Shown here: positions 11,031-22,353 of the stretch, one piece after another
How positions within the stretch are numbered: position 1 is the stretch's first letter
How the letters are laid out: each line of letters starts with the position of its first letter
NCBI GenBank assembly: GCA_949751835.1
Contig: CATKHK010000036.1
Span: 62,001 to 126,000, forward strand
Direction of reading: 5' to 3'
Length of the DNA stretch: 64,000 bases
Source: Blepharisma japonicum
Lineage: Eukaryota; Ciliophora; Heterotrichea; Heterotrichida; Blepharismidae
The notes under the pieces: model-generated
The model's input: the letters and a program-made list of their open reading frames with translations, nothing else
The model's database searches: none
Told to the model about the DNA's origin: nothing
Program-made: the position numbers and the translations under genes

Positions 11031-11167
11031 TAAGACTATATTTTTCAGAATGATATAAATTTATAATAATATAATAGCTTAAACTATTAGCTTAATAGAC
11101 TATATTTTTCAGGATAATATAAAAATATAATAATTTACTAGCTTAAACTATTAGTTTAATAGTCTTA
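11031..11167. repeat. 137-bp MITE-like repeat: 9-bp inverted ends around a 64-bp tandem duplication
   Basis: Ends TAAGACTAT (11031..11039) and ATAGTCTTA (11159..11167) are perfect inverted copies. Inside, 11033..11096 and 11097..11160 are two similar 64-bp units, each with GACTATATTTTTCAG and TAGCTTAAACTATTAG. No coding potential. May be a small non-autonomous element or a simple duplication. Confidence 0.5.
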
Positions 11168-11208
11168 CAAATAAGGATCTCTATGCAAAAAATAAGTAAA
11201 AGTTAAAT

Positions 11209-11600
11209 ATGGAATTTTTGTTTGTTTTGAAAGTAATTGCAACAAGAAAGTTGAGTGTATATGCAAATATATATCGCTAAATATTTTAAATTGCAAAGAT
11301 CATCTCATTTTGCATATGGAATTAGCAATCATACCTCATCATATACAATCAATATATAGGAATTAATCAAATGGCTAAAGGAGTAATCTTTAACTACGCA
11401 ATAAAGGAAAAAGAGAAAATTAAGAAAAATTAACACAATTTTCTATAGGTTTTATAGACTCAAAACGAAATCTTAAGGAAGCGTTAAATAAGGCTAATCT
11501 TGACATTGCAATAATTCTCAAAATTATCAAATTAATTTTGAAACAAAAAAATATATATCCCTCACTTATCTGATAATGGCGAAATTATCGAAATTATTAT
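11209..11600 (+). pseudogene. Divergent B-box relic upstream of copy 8
   Basis: In one frame, bases from 11224 read CFESNCNKKVECIC, then CKDH and HMELAIIPHH: a recognisable B-box ligand series (C-x4-C, C-x-C, C-x2-H, H). The frame is lost soon after; Lys/Ile-rich coil-like remnants continue to about 11780. The order B-box, coil, then propeller at 11919 mirrors the genes at 13581 and 15811, so this is probably the decayed front half of copy 8. 11780..11918 is AT-rich leader. Confidence 0.5.
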
Positions 11601-11918
11601 GAGCTATCGAAGGAATATTGAAATGTTAAAATAGAATTATTGAAAAAAAATTCAGCTGGGTCCAATGTTTTCACAAATATCTGAGCATATCAACTTTATT
11701 GATGAAAAAATCAGTAAAAGTGAGGTGACGTCAGCCAAGCAAACAGAATCCATCAAAAATGTTGAGATAAGAAAATGAAGTCCACTAGCTGAAATAGTGA
11801 GGGACATATACTCAATATAAATGAGTGAAAAGATGAAATATAAGGACCTACAATGCTATTTTTTTAAAAAAATAATTTAAGAGAAAAGAGTATAGAGATT
11901 TTAAATACATCAGATAAT

Positions 11919-12809
11919 ATGGAACTAGAGCAAGAGCTCAGAAAGACTTGCTCGTTATATGAGAGTAATCCAAGTGTTTTTAATTCGCCTCAGCTTATAC
12001 AGGTTTATCAAGACTGTTCTGACACTTACTACAAAGGGGCGTCAATATATAATATTGATGATAGATATGATGGTCATACAACTAAATTACTTATTTACGA
12101 AACTGAAAGCAAAAACAAAAAAGAATTAGTATTGGGGCAAAAAATACTTGACCGCTACACATGCATAACTCAGCTCCCAAATGGCAAATTATTCTGTTTT
12201 GGAAAAAGCTCTCCGATTTCTGGGATTACGTTGCTAATTGATGAGGACGGTGGAGTTGAAAGGTTGCCATCTGGAACTTCTTGTGGTAGCTCCTCAGCTA
12301 TCTATTTCGTCAACAATATCTATTGCTTTGGAGGATTAGATAATGGCTACCCTTTATCTCTATCTAGCAGATTTGATTTGGATAAAAATCGATGAATTAA
12401 ATTAGCTCCACTGCCAAAAGCTGATTATCTATGCACTAGTTTAATATTTAATAGGAATATTTTGATTTCTGGAAGGAGAAATAAAAATCTTTGACTATAT
12501 TCAATTGATCTTGACTCTTTCTCTACAATCCCTTATGAATTTACACAGGGTATAAGAAAGATTCTGATAAATACAGAGGAGAAACTGTTTGCGATTGAAT
12601 GTGATCAAAATGGGTCTATTTATGAAAGTGAAGTTGCAAGCTTTACGACTTGGAGGAGAATTGGAAGCTCAATAATCTTCAAACTCATTAAGCAAGTTTA
12701 CTGTTCATATAATAAAGAAGCAGTACACATTGGGTGCATGATCTATAAAGATCCTGCCAGATATTTCAAGTTTAATTTGAATGAGAAATCACTGACTGAA
12801 GTTCAATAA
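11919..12809 (+). CDS. Kelch-like propeller protein, array copy 8 (MELEQ type, intact)
   Basis: A 296-aa frame with TGA as Trp at NRW (12393) and NLWLYSID (about 12493), ending TAA at 12807..12809. It is the undamaged version of copies 4 and 6 and proves that their insertion and stop are secondary. Motifs: LPNGKLFCFGK, IYFVNNIYCFGGLDNG, SIYESEVASFTTW, YFKFNLNEKSLTEVQ. No B-box in frame; a relic lies upstream. Function unknown. Confidence 0.8.
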
Positions 12810-13200
12810 ACTAAAAGTCTTTAAGTTTCAATTTTTAGTATTGAACTATTAATTATTTGCAAATTAAAAAATTTAAGCACTAGCGAAATCTGACTTATAA
12901 AGGGTAAGAAAAGTTATATGAGATTACTTTAAATATATTAAGTTTTCAGCTTGTTTCAAAAGGACAAAAAAGCCCATAAAGCTACATTCTGATATTTTCT
13001 CAATTGGAAAGAATAAGCAAAGATATGCATTGCTAACATCAATTGAGACAACTTTACATGAAAAGTGCAATTATAGAGTTTGTAGAGCTTGCTTAGTGCC
13101 GATAAGACTCTAAAAGTTGAGATAGCAATTCATACTATGAGACGAGCTAGAAGCCCATTTTATTAGATAACTCAGATTACTGTATAATATAATATCATAT

Positions 13201-13430
13201 TGGAGGGAAGGAATGCCTTGAGCCAAGCTGCATTCTTGGCACTGAGATTGTGTGCCCATGCACTTCTTCTGGAACATATTACTGTAAACTTCCTCTTAAA
13301 AAGCATATAGAATTGACTGAAGCCTTAAATTCTATTTTAGTAAACCTTCAAAGGAACGAAAGAAGCAATTCTCTTTAATTTTGCAAAAGAAAGAACTAGG
13401 ATGTCAAAAGAGATATGCTAAAAATAATTT
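13201..13430 (+). pseudogene. B-box relic 3
   Basis: Third occurrence of the relic seen at 5905 and 8905 (CLEPSCILGTEIVCPC), again downstream of a MELEQ copy. It closes repeat unit 3. Confidence 0.55.
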
Positions 13431-13439
13431 AGTTAGCTT

Positions 13440-13580
13440 TAGAAATCTTTTTACCTAAAATTCTGATATTCCATAATTTATAACTATTCTTTGGTGTATC
13501 AATCTTTGCTTATTTTTGCCCATATTCGCAGCATTATTTTTATAATTTGAGTATAAAGGGAATCATTATAATAATTTTAT
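13440..13580 (+). promoter_or_regulatory. Conserved 5' region of the long B-box copies
   Basis: Nearly identical to 15660..15810 and to relic DNA at 6170..6290: AATCTTTTT, CCTAAAATT, then a block ending TTTGAGTATAAAGG about 25 bp before the ATG. Conservation across three loci suggests promoter or leader, but duplication age alone could explain it. Confidence 0.4.
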
Positions 13581-15310
13581 ATGGAGGTGAAACATTGCTT
13601 CGAGCAAGGTTGCATTCGTAAACCTGAACATTATTGTAACTGCACCCCTGCTGATATTTACTTTTGCGAGAAGCACATCATAAGTCATGTTAAATCTTAT
13701 GATACGAGTCATGATATACACCGTCTTTTTGTAAATCCTTGCATAGGAACTAAACAAGCAATTCTTGAATTCCTCAATAAGGAAAACTTAAAGAATAGTA
13801 AGCGAAAAAATAAAATATTAGCTTCCTTTAGTCAGCGTATTCTTGCTTCAGAAAATGACTTTGGAGAGCTTATAAAAGAAATTGATTCTTGCTCTGAGCA
13901 TATAAATGATTATCTTATAAAAATTTCCCAAGTTGAAAAATTACCAAAGTCAGAAAAAGATCCAATTTTGACACTATTGAGTTTACAGCCTGATGAGGCT
14001 GTTAAAAAATAAAAACACTGATCCCAGACAATTCAGATCGATTCAAAATTATGAAGGAGTTTTGTGGATTTAGTGAAACAGTGAAGAAAATAATTGAGTG
14101 TTTCATAAAAGACAAATTCGAAGCTTACTTAGATACAAGACTTGCAAATATGGGCAATAGTCTAGAAAAATATAAAGAAATAAATAGCGAGATAGCAAAC
14201 GTAAAGGATTCTATATCTAAGCTAAGAGATGAAAATAAAAGAATCAAAAGAGAAATTGAAGACTGAAAGAAATGGACAGGACCAAATAAAAAGGGAAAAA
14301 AAAGAATACTTAATCCTAAAATTACTGAAGAACTAAATCTTAAACTCAAAGAAGTAGAAAATGCTCAAAATATAATAAATATCACCCAGAAAAGCTTAAG
14401 AGACAAGATTTCTGAAATTTTAAATAAGCCAAATAATCCTAAGCTAGAAAGGGATTTCAGAGAAACTTATTTCTTGTTTGAAAATGACCCAATTTTTTTA
14501 AAATCACCTCTACTTATGCAAGCCTTCCAAGACTATTTTGATTCTTATCGCCAGAGAACATCAATTTATTTAATAAATGGAAAAGATGAGAGAAGTAATT
14601 TATTGATTTATGACACTGAAAGGCAAAGAGAAAAAATCGAAACCTTGGAAATTAAAAAATGGCTTGACTCTAATACATGCATAGCTCAGCTTCCAGGTGC
14701 CAAATTATTCTGTTTTGGGAATGGCCATGCTTCTGGGGATGCATTGATAATCGATAATAATGGTAAATTCCAGGAGTTGCCATCTGGAACTCCTTGCTAC
14801 TGTTCATCAGCTATATATTTCAACAACAATGTCTATTGCTTTGGTGGAGGTATTGATGGTAAAGATTTAACTCTCTCTTGTAGATTTGATTTAGACATAA
14901 ATCAATGAATTGAATTAACTCCAATGCCAGAAGATGATATAGCCTGCAAAAGTATAATTTTTGATGGGAATATATTAATTTCTGGATATAAAAATAGACA
15001 ACTTTTGCAATATTCAATTAATGACAACTCTTTTAAGACAATTCCTTTTTTATTTGCATATCGTAAAGTAAAGATTCTTATAAATGCAGAAGAAAAGCTC
15101 TATTTGATTGAATGCGAAGGCGGATCTATATATGAAAGTGAAAACAGCATTACTTGGAAACGAATTGCAGACTCAATAATTACCTCACGCCCTGTTCAAG
15201 TTTATTGTTCATATAATAAAGGAGCTATATATATTGGGACAAATTTTAAAGATGGCAATAAATACTACAAGTTTAATTTGAATGAAAAATCATTATCTGA
15301 ATCTCATTAA
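13581..15310 (+). CDS. B-box / coiled coil / propeller protein, array copy 9, with one frame break in a poly-A run
   Basis: Longest form of the family, about 575 aa. Begins MEVKHCFEQGC with a full B-box ligand set (CNCTP, YFCEKHIISH). It has a long charged helical region with heptad-like Leu/Ile spacing (SLEKYKEINSEIANV, KLRDENKRIKREIED), then the propeller from about 14445 with TGA as Trp at 14264 and in NQW (14906). A TAA ends the first frame at 14012, after a run of six A where the sister copy has seven; one base restores a single frame to 15310. The break may be a real mutation or a homopolymer error. Conserved over its full length otherwise. Confidence 0.65.
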
Positions 15311-15810
15311 ATAAGGTTAATTTAGTTTATTTTTTATTGTGAATCTTAGTATAATGAATTGAATTCTCTGATATTAAAACTAAAATTTAACCATGAAGTG
15401 CGTTGATTTATAGCTCTGCTCGTATATGCAATTTATAGATAATTAGAACACCCAAAATTATTTAATAGTTACTTAATAAATAAAGAAATAGTTTTGCAGT
15501 ATATAGAATGCTAAATACTTAGTAAATCCATTTGGAAAATTTATTATTTATCTCGGCTAATTAAATTTAGAAGTTTATAAATTATACCAAATCAAAACGA
15601 TAAAAAATCGGTATTGAATTGGAGTAAAAATAAATTGCAAATGCTTATTATAAATTGTTTAGATAACTCTGAAAATCTTTTTGCCTAAAATTTTGATATT
15701 CCATAATTTATAACTATTCTTTGGTGTATCAATCTTTGCTTATTTTTGCCTATATTCACAGCATTATTTTTATAATTTGAGTATAAAGGAAATCATTATA
15801 ATAATTTTAT

Positions 15811-17625
15811 ATGGAGGTGAAGCATTGCTGCGAGCAAGGTTGCATGCTTGAACCTAAGCACTATTGCGACTGCACCGCTTCTGATATTTACTTTTGTAAG
15901 ACGCATATCAATAGTCATCTGGAATCTATTGATAAGACTCATAATATACACCTTCTTTTTGTAGAGCCTTGCATAGGAACGAAGCAAGCAATTCTTGAAT
16001 TCCTCAATAAGGAAAACTTAAAGAACAGCAAGCGAAAAGATAAAATATTAGCTTCATTTAGTCAGCATCTTCTTGTTTCTAAAAATGACTTTGGAGAGCT
16101 TTTAAAAGAAATTGATTCTTACTCAGAGCAAATAAATAATTATTTTACAAAAATTTCCCAAGTTGAAAAATTATTAAAGTCAGAAAAAGATCCAATTTTG
16201 ACACTATTGAGTTTACATCCTGATATTTATTTTTCCATTTTTCAGTTACTTATCAATAAAATCAGACTTAATATAGGACATTAGCTAATTTATAAAGTTA
16301 CAGCCTGATGAGGCTGTTAAAAAAATAAAAACACTGATCCCAGACAAGTCAGATCGATTCAAAAATATGAAGAAGTTTTGTGGATTTAGTGAAACAGTGA
16401 AGAAAATGATTGAGTGTTTCATAAAAGACAAATTCGAAGCTTACTTAGATACAAGACTTGCAAATATGGGCAACACTCTAGAAAAATATAAAGAAATAAA
16501 TAACGAGATAGCAAACGTAAAGGATTCTATATTTAAGCTCAGAGATTAGAATAAAAAATAAAAAGAGAAATTGAAGACTGAAAGAAATGGAGGACCAAAT
16601 AAAAAGGAAAAAGAAAGAATACTTAATCCTAAAATTACTGAAGAACTAAATCTTAAACTCAAAGAAGTAGAAAATGCTCAAAATATAATAAATATCACCC
16701 ATAAAAATTTAACAGACAAGATTTCTGAAATTTTAAATAAGCCAAATAATCCTAAGCTAGAAAGGATTTCAGAAAAACTTGTTTATCATATGAAAATGAC
16801 CCAAATGTTTTTAGTTCACCTCTACTTATGCAAGCCTACCAAGACTATTTTGATCTTTATCGCCAGAGAACATCAATTTATTTAATAGATGGAAAAGATA
16901 AGAGAAGTAATTTATTGATTTATGAAACTGAAAGGCAAAACTCTTACTTCTTTAACTTGGATATTCCAAAGTGGCTTGACTCTAATGCATGCATAGTTCA
17001 GCTTCCAGGTGCCAAATTATTCTGTTTTGGGAATGGCCATGCTTCTGGAGTTACATTGATAATCGATAGCAATGGTAGATTTAAAGAGTTGCCATCTGGA
17101 ACTCCTTGCTACTGTTCATCAGCTATATATTTCAACAACAATGTCTATTGTTTTGGTGGAGCTATTAGTAATAGAAAATTAAAACTCTCTTGTAGATTTG
17201 ATTTAGGCATAAATCAATGAATTGAATTAACTCCAATGCCAAAAAATGATGCATTCTGCAAAAGTATAATTTTTGATGGGAATATATTAATTTCTGGACA
17301 TAAAAATAGGCAACTTTTGCAATATTCAATTAATGAAAACTCTTTTACGACAATTCCTTTTTTATTTGCATATCGTAAAGTAAAGATTCTTATAAATGCA
17401 GAAGAAAAGCTCTATTTGATTGAATGCGAAGGTGGATCTATATATGAAAGTGAAAACAGCATTACCTGGAAAAGAATTGCAAACTCAATAATTAGTTCTA
17501 TTCCTATGCAAGTTTATTGTGTATATAATAAAGGTGCGATATATATTGGGGTAAATTTTAAGGATGCCACCAATAAATACTACAAGTTTAATTTGAAGGA
17601 AAAATCATTATCTGAATCCTCATAA
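15811..17625 (+). pseudogene. B-box / coiled coil / propeller copy 10, several breaks
   Basis: Sister of copy 9. The B-box (MEVKHCCEQGC, CDCTA, YFCKTHINSH) and first helix are open to about 16224. An 85-bp insertion follows, then a TAG and small indels at about 16546-16600, and one missing G near 16765 that shifts the junction into the propeller. The propeller itself (16828..17625) is open, with TGA as Trp in NQW. Its homopolymer has seven A, so it lacks the frame break of copy 9. At least four lesions make it a pseudogene, unless the insertion is removed and the rest is mis-sequenced. Confidence 0.75.
16225..16309. other. 85-bp insertion with 12-bp direct repeats
   Basis: TTACATCCTGAT (16213..16224) recurs as TTACAGCCTGAT (16298..16309), one mismatch. 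Copy 9 has a single version of this site (near 13983). The 85 bp between are AT-rich and non-coding. The repeat contains TA. Same class of event as 4840..4969. Confidence 0.55.
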
Positions 17626-18276
17626 ATTATCATTAAAATAAGGGTAATTTAGTTTATTTTTATTGCGAATTGTATGAAGTCTCTAATATTAACACTAAAG
17701 TTTAGATTTAGCAAAATTTTAACCATGAAGTGCGTTGATTTATAGCTCTGCACGTATATGTAAATTTATATATAATTAGTGTACCCAGAATTATCTAATA
17801 GTTACTTAATAAATAAAAATGTAGTTTTGCAGTATATAAAATGATAAATACTTAGTTATCCACTCGATTACAAAAAAAGTGAGAAAATCCATTTTTAATC
17901 AGTGTATAAAACTCATCAGCTCCTGAGAATTTTACATCTTCGAAGATCGATTATTCATTCTTGCAGTTTTCCAATGCCTTTATCGAATGGCCTTGCTGTA
18001 AAAGGTATATCTCAGCTGTAAGTGTGATTATAGACTCTCTCGACCAATAACCGTTGACAGTCGCTTGGCTTCACCCTTCCAATTTGATTCCACCAAATTA
18101 ATTATATGCTTCAATGGATTTGTATTGCCCCTTTTATGAACGGATAAATAATATTGGAAACTAATTTTGTCAAAGTCTTTTTCTAATTTTTAATAAAAAA
18201 TAATTCTCAAATTTTAATTTAGATTTTAAAATAAATTTGATTAAAATTATTCTCAATTAGTCTTTATAATAATTAA
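17626..18276. other. Spacer with a possible minus-strand coding relic
   Basis: Mostly AT-rich. 17930..18150 is richer in G/C, and on the minus strand reads NPLKHIINLVESNWKGEAKR then LSTVIGRES before a stop, which looks like worn coding sequence of unknown origin. No other gene seen. Confidence 0.3.
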
Positions 18277-19482
18277 ATGGAGTTTAAACGATGTTTTGAG
18301 CTAGATTGTATGCTTGAAGCTGAGATCATATGCCGATGCACTTTTCCTGAAACGTATTCCTGTATTCTGCATATTAAGAAGCATATAAAATCAGCTAATA
18401 AGACTCATTCTCTTGAGTCTATTTTTGCAGATCCATGTAAAGGCGCAAAAGAAGCAATTCTTTTATGCATTACAAAAGAAAAATCAATACTTAAAAAGAG
18501 AAAAGCTTTAGAGTTCCTAAACGAACGTCTCTTTCATTCAGAAATATATTTAAGAGATAAGAGATCTAAGATTTTAAGAAAGCAAAATAGCCCCATTTTG
18601 GAAGAAGAGTTTAGAAAGACATGTCAGCTATATAAAAATAATCTAAATATTTATAATTCGCCTCCACTTATCCAGGCTTATCAAGACTATACTAATACTT
18701 ATTGCCAAAATGTATCTCTTTATAATATTGCTAGCAGAGACTTGAAAACTAATTTATTTATTTACAATACTGAAAGTGAAAAGAAAGAAGTTAAAATCTT
18801 GGAAAATAAAGAAATAATCGGCACTTGTACATGCATAGCTCAACTTCCAAATGGTAAATTATTCTGTTTTGATGACCGCTATAACTTCAAAGGTTATGCA
18901 GTGATAATTGACAGGAATGGTGGAGCTCAGAGGTTGCCATCTGGAAACCCTCCTGAAATCTCATCTGCTATCTATTTTAAAGACAATGTTTATTGCTTTG
19001 GACCAAAAAATAGGATTTTAATTCCTTCAATAGTGTTTTATAAATTTGAATTAAATAGAAATCGATGGATTAAATTACCTTGACTACCAAAAGCCGAGTA
19101 CAATTGCATGAGTATAATATTTAATGGAAATATTTTAATTTCTGGATGGGAAAATAAAAATCTTTGGTTATATTCGATTGATATTGGTTCATTCTCCATA
19201 ATTCCTTATGAATTTGCATATGATAGAAGAAAGATTTTAATGAATGGTGGAGAGAGACTGTATTTGATCGAGTGTTTTGAATTTGGATCAATATACGAAA
19301 GTGAAACTGCGGACTTTTATGTTTGGACACGAATTGCAAACTCAGAAATTCATTATTATCCTGATCAAGTGTGCTGTTTATACAATAAAGAAGCTATATA
19401 CATTGGGTGCATTAAAAATTATAATAATATCAAATATTACAAATTTGATTTGAATGAAAAATCATTATGCACTATAGAATGA
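18277..19482 (+). CDS. B-box zinc finger / Kelch-like propeller protein, array copy 11 (intact)
   Basis: A 401-aa frame. B-box at residues 6-44 (CFELDC, CRCTF, YSCILHIKKH), helical linker, then propeller. Here the first conserved Trp after the NR motif is TGG (NRWIKLP) and the next is TGA (19081, LPWLPKAEY), a direct internal proof that TGG and TGA are used for the same residue within the family. Same short-linker architecture as copy 1, unlike copies 9 and 10. Ends LNEKSLCTIE. Apparently functional; role unknown. Confidence 0.85.
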
Positions 19483-19740
19483 AAGTATTTTAAAAATTAG
19501 GCTAATTTCTTAGAACTATTCTATTTTTATTACAGAGTTTAATTGCTTGTTTTCAAAAATAATCTATATAAGAAAAAGTTTATAAGAATAAAATTCTTAG
19601 ACTCTAGATGAGCCAACACTTAAAAACTTAGAATTGAAATCATCCTGCAGTTTAAATACTTTTCTTAATGCCTAATTTCCATATATTTTATATTGAGACT
19701 TAAATCCTCTAGCTGAGCTTGAAGATATTTTATACCTTTT

Positions 19741-20610
19741 TTAGCACTAAGTAGAATAGGAATCTTGCTCTACGCAGACGACATTGTGCTGATAGCCAAG
19801 AACACTGAAGAACTTCAACTACTTTGTGACATCAGCTGCACTTGAGCATATGAATTCTCTCTAGCAATAAATATCTCTAAATCAGTCTGAATAGACTACA
19901 AGAAGAAGCAAACTGATCAAACTCTATGATTAGGTGGAGCGAATGAAGCTGGAAAAAACGCACAAATTCAAATACTTGGGTAAAATTACTGGGAGAAAAT
20001 TAGGGATGAGTCAGATCAAAAAATGACGCTGGAGAAGATGAAGACAACATGCAGAACTGTTCAAGGCCTAATTTCAGGCCGATAACCAGTAGATCGGTGA
20101 TACCAGAAGCGCATATGATCTCAACAGCGCTATATGTTAAAGGGTGTGCTCAAGAAGAAAGGGATCAAAAGCTGCTGGAGCTGATTGATAGAGAGAGGAT
20201 GAAAATAGCTAGGACTTTATTGTGTGCACTGAAGGGAATAGCTCGAGAGACATCTCTGAAAGACTTTGGCTAAATCACAGTTCGAAATCATTGTCGAAAA
20301 CGAACACTAAACTTTAGAAAAAGGGTGCTAAACTCTAAGAACAAGATAGCACGAGAAGTCCTCATCTCAAACTGTACTGAAAACTTGCCGTAAGAGAGAA
20401 AATGTGAACCTTCTTAAAAAAGCTTGGGGCGGATGAATCCTTAGACAAAGAGAACATTGCATCATTGGAAAGAGGGCAATTGGGAAGATTAATAACTTTC
20501 GAAATCCAAGCGTGCAATTTAAGAGAAGTTATGTACAGGCTAATGACGGAAACAGAAAAGACGACCCAAATTTGAAGGTGGCCTAAAGAAGGAGCAATTC
20601 ATACTTAAGA
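19741..20610 (+). mobile_element. Decayed LINE (non-LTR retrotransposon), 3' part of the reverse transcriptase
   Basis: Reads GILLYADDIVLIAKNTEEL, the YADD active-site motif of a non-LTR reverse transcriptase, followed by W.YEFSLAINISKS. After gaps and stops comes the thumb-like segment at 20049..20273 (DQKLLELIDRERMKIARTLL; LKDFG). Only the C-terminal third is left, as expected for a 5'-truncated LINE copy. TGA stands at Trp positions (CTWAYEF, SVWID), so the element was adapted to this nuclear code. G/C content is visibly higher than the flanks. Not active. Confidence 0.75.
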
Positions 20611-20624
20611 AATTGTTGAAAATG

Positions 20625-20760
20625 AGTCAATATCAACTGAATATTATATTCGATTTCCAGAAATCAAAATTTTCAATTACATATTATTCTTCTACAATGT
20701 TATCATATTTTGGTATTGCAGCTAAATTAATTCATCTATTTTTATTTTAATAAAATCTGC
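20625..20760 (-). pseudogene. Propeller-family relic, minus strand
   Basis: Short blocks match the minus-strand propeller gene downstream: GAGTCAATATCAACTGAAT (like 21541..) and TTAATTCATCTATTTTTA (like 21655..). Internal sequence is badly worn. It suggests a second minus-strand copy once stood here. 20761..21255 holds no gene; 20870..20895 has an A-box-like motif (see findings). Confidence 0.4.
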
Positions 20761-21255
20761 TCGATAAAGATGATCAACTCTTCTTTATCAATCCTTCAAA
20801 CAGCAGACGTCTCTATTGAAATAGATACTTTAAAATTAAATTTTAAGATCCTATCGGCTAAGCAAGATAGCCTAGTGGTTCTTACTTTATGATAGCTATT
20901 GCAATTTCTCATCTGTGAATAGAAACACAGTGAGAGTCCTGTTCTGATTACCAAACAGTAGTGAAAAGATAATGAAGGCGATAAGTGACCTTCAAACCTG
21001 CAGAGAATTTCTCTATACATAATAAGTTAGTGTATAAGCTTAATTAACGTATCAAGAATTTAAAAAATAAACTTCATACTTAAGCAAAGAGATAATTTTC
21101 CTAAAATTTCCTTTTAAGTACCAATTTTAATATAATACATAATTTTTCTAATATTTTGTCTGAGAAACGAAGCCATGGTGACTATCGAAGAAATATACTC
21201 TTTTAATTTAATAGACTAATAAATAAGATTAAGAAATATTTTTATTCAATCAAAT

Positions 21256-22353
21256 TTATTTTAGAGATACCAATGTTTTTTTATTCAAGTCAAATTTATA
21301 GTAATTGATGCTATCACAAGAATTGCACCCAATATATATCGCTCCTCTGTTATACGAGCAATAAATTTGATTAGGAATAATATTTATTGTTGATACTGTA
21401 ACTATTTTCCAGACATTAAAGCTTGCAATTTCACTTTCATATATTTGAAAATTTTTTGACTGAATTAAATACAGTCTCTCTTCTGCCTTAACTAATATCT
21501 TTGTTATGAATTTTCCAAAATCCCAACGAATTATGGAGAAAGAGTCAATATCAATTGAATACAGAAAAAGTTTTCTATTTTTATATCCAGAAAACAAAAT
21601 ATTTCCTAGAAATATAACACTACTGCACCAAAGATCAGGGCTTGGCATTGGAGTTAATTTTATTCATCTATTTTCACCAAAATCAAATCTAGTAGAAAGA
21701 TTTAAGTGTCTGATAGATTCTGCTCCTCCAAAACAATAAACATTGTTATTTAAATAGATAGCTGAAGAATAGCCACATCGAGTTCCAGAAGGAAGAAACT
21801 TAATTTCTCCATTTAAATCTATTAGCATTGCAGTCCCAGATTTTGGCTCTATTCTACCAAAGCAAAATAATTTACCATTTGGAAGCTGAGCTATGCATGT
21901 GCTAAAATCTAGGATTTTTGGAGTCTTCAAGTCTTTTACTTCTTTTTTATGATTTTCAGTATTGTAAATAAATAAATTAGTTCTGCGTTTGTTATTTACA
22001 ATGTTATAAAGTGACGCTTTTTGTTTATAAGCATTAGTATAGGCTTGCATAAGTGATGATTCATAAATACTTGGATTGTTCTTATAGCATAAGCGAGTTT
22101 TTATGTATTCCTGCTCTAACTCTGGGTCATTTGGCCTATTTAAAATTTTAGAAATCTTTTCTCTTAAATCATTGCTTAGATCAAGGAGATGCTTACTATT
22201 AGAATTTAATTCTTTTTTCTTGGCATAAACGAAAGATGCCTTTTCTTTCGACATTTGAACGCCTAGTATTTGATTTTTGTCGTTTTGAATTAGTTCTGTA
22301 TAGGAGCCAAGCTGCTTTCCATTTTTTTGTCCCATATTATAGATTATGAGCAC
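21256..22353 (-). CDS. Kelch-like propeller protein, array copy 12 (inverted, no B-box)
   Basis: A 365-aa frame on the minus strand, continuous when TGA (21664..21666, ENRWIKL) is Trp. The N-terminus differs from the rest: MLIIYNMGQKNGKQLGSYTE replaces the zinc finger. A start at the second Met would give MGQKNG, a possible N-myristoylation signal. A helical linker (LRDKISKILNRPNDPELEQ type) then leads into the propeller (LPNGKLFCFGR, IYLNNNVYCFGG). It is the only intact copy of the array in the opposite direction and closes the array on the right. Confidence 0.8.

Noticed and set aside
13995-14012. Programmed frameshifting of the Euplotes type at AAA-TAA in copy 9
   Set aside because: The needed shift is -1, not +1, and the sister copy has one more A; a simple indel or sequencing error is enough.
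20796-21020. 74-aa minus-strand ORF
   Set aside because: Composition of non-coding AT-rich DNA; overlaps the possible SINE-like region; no conservation.
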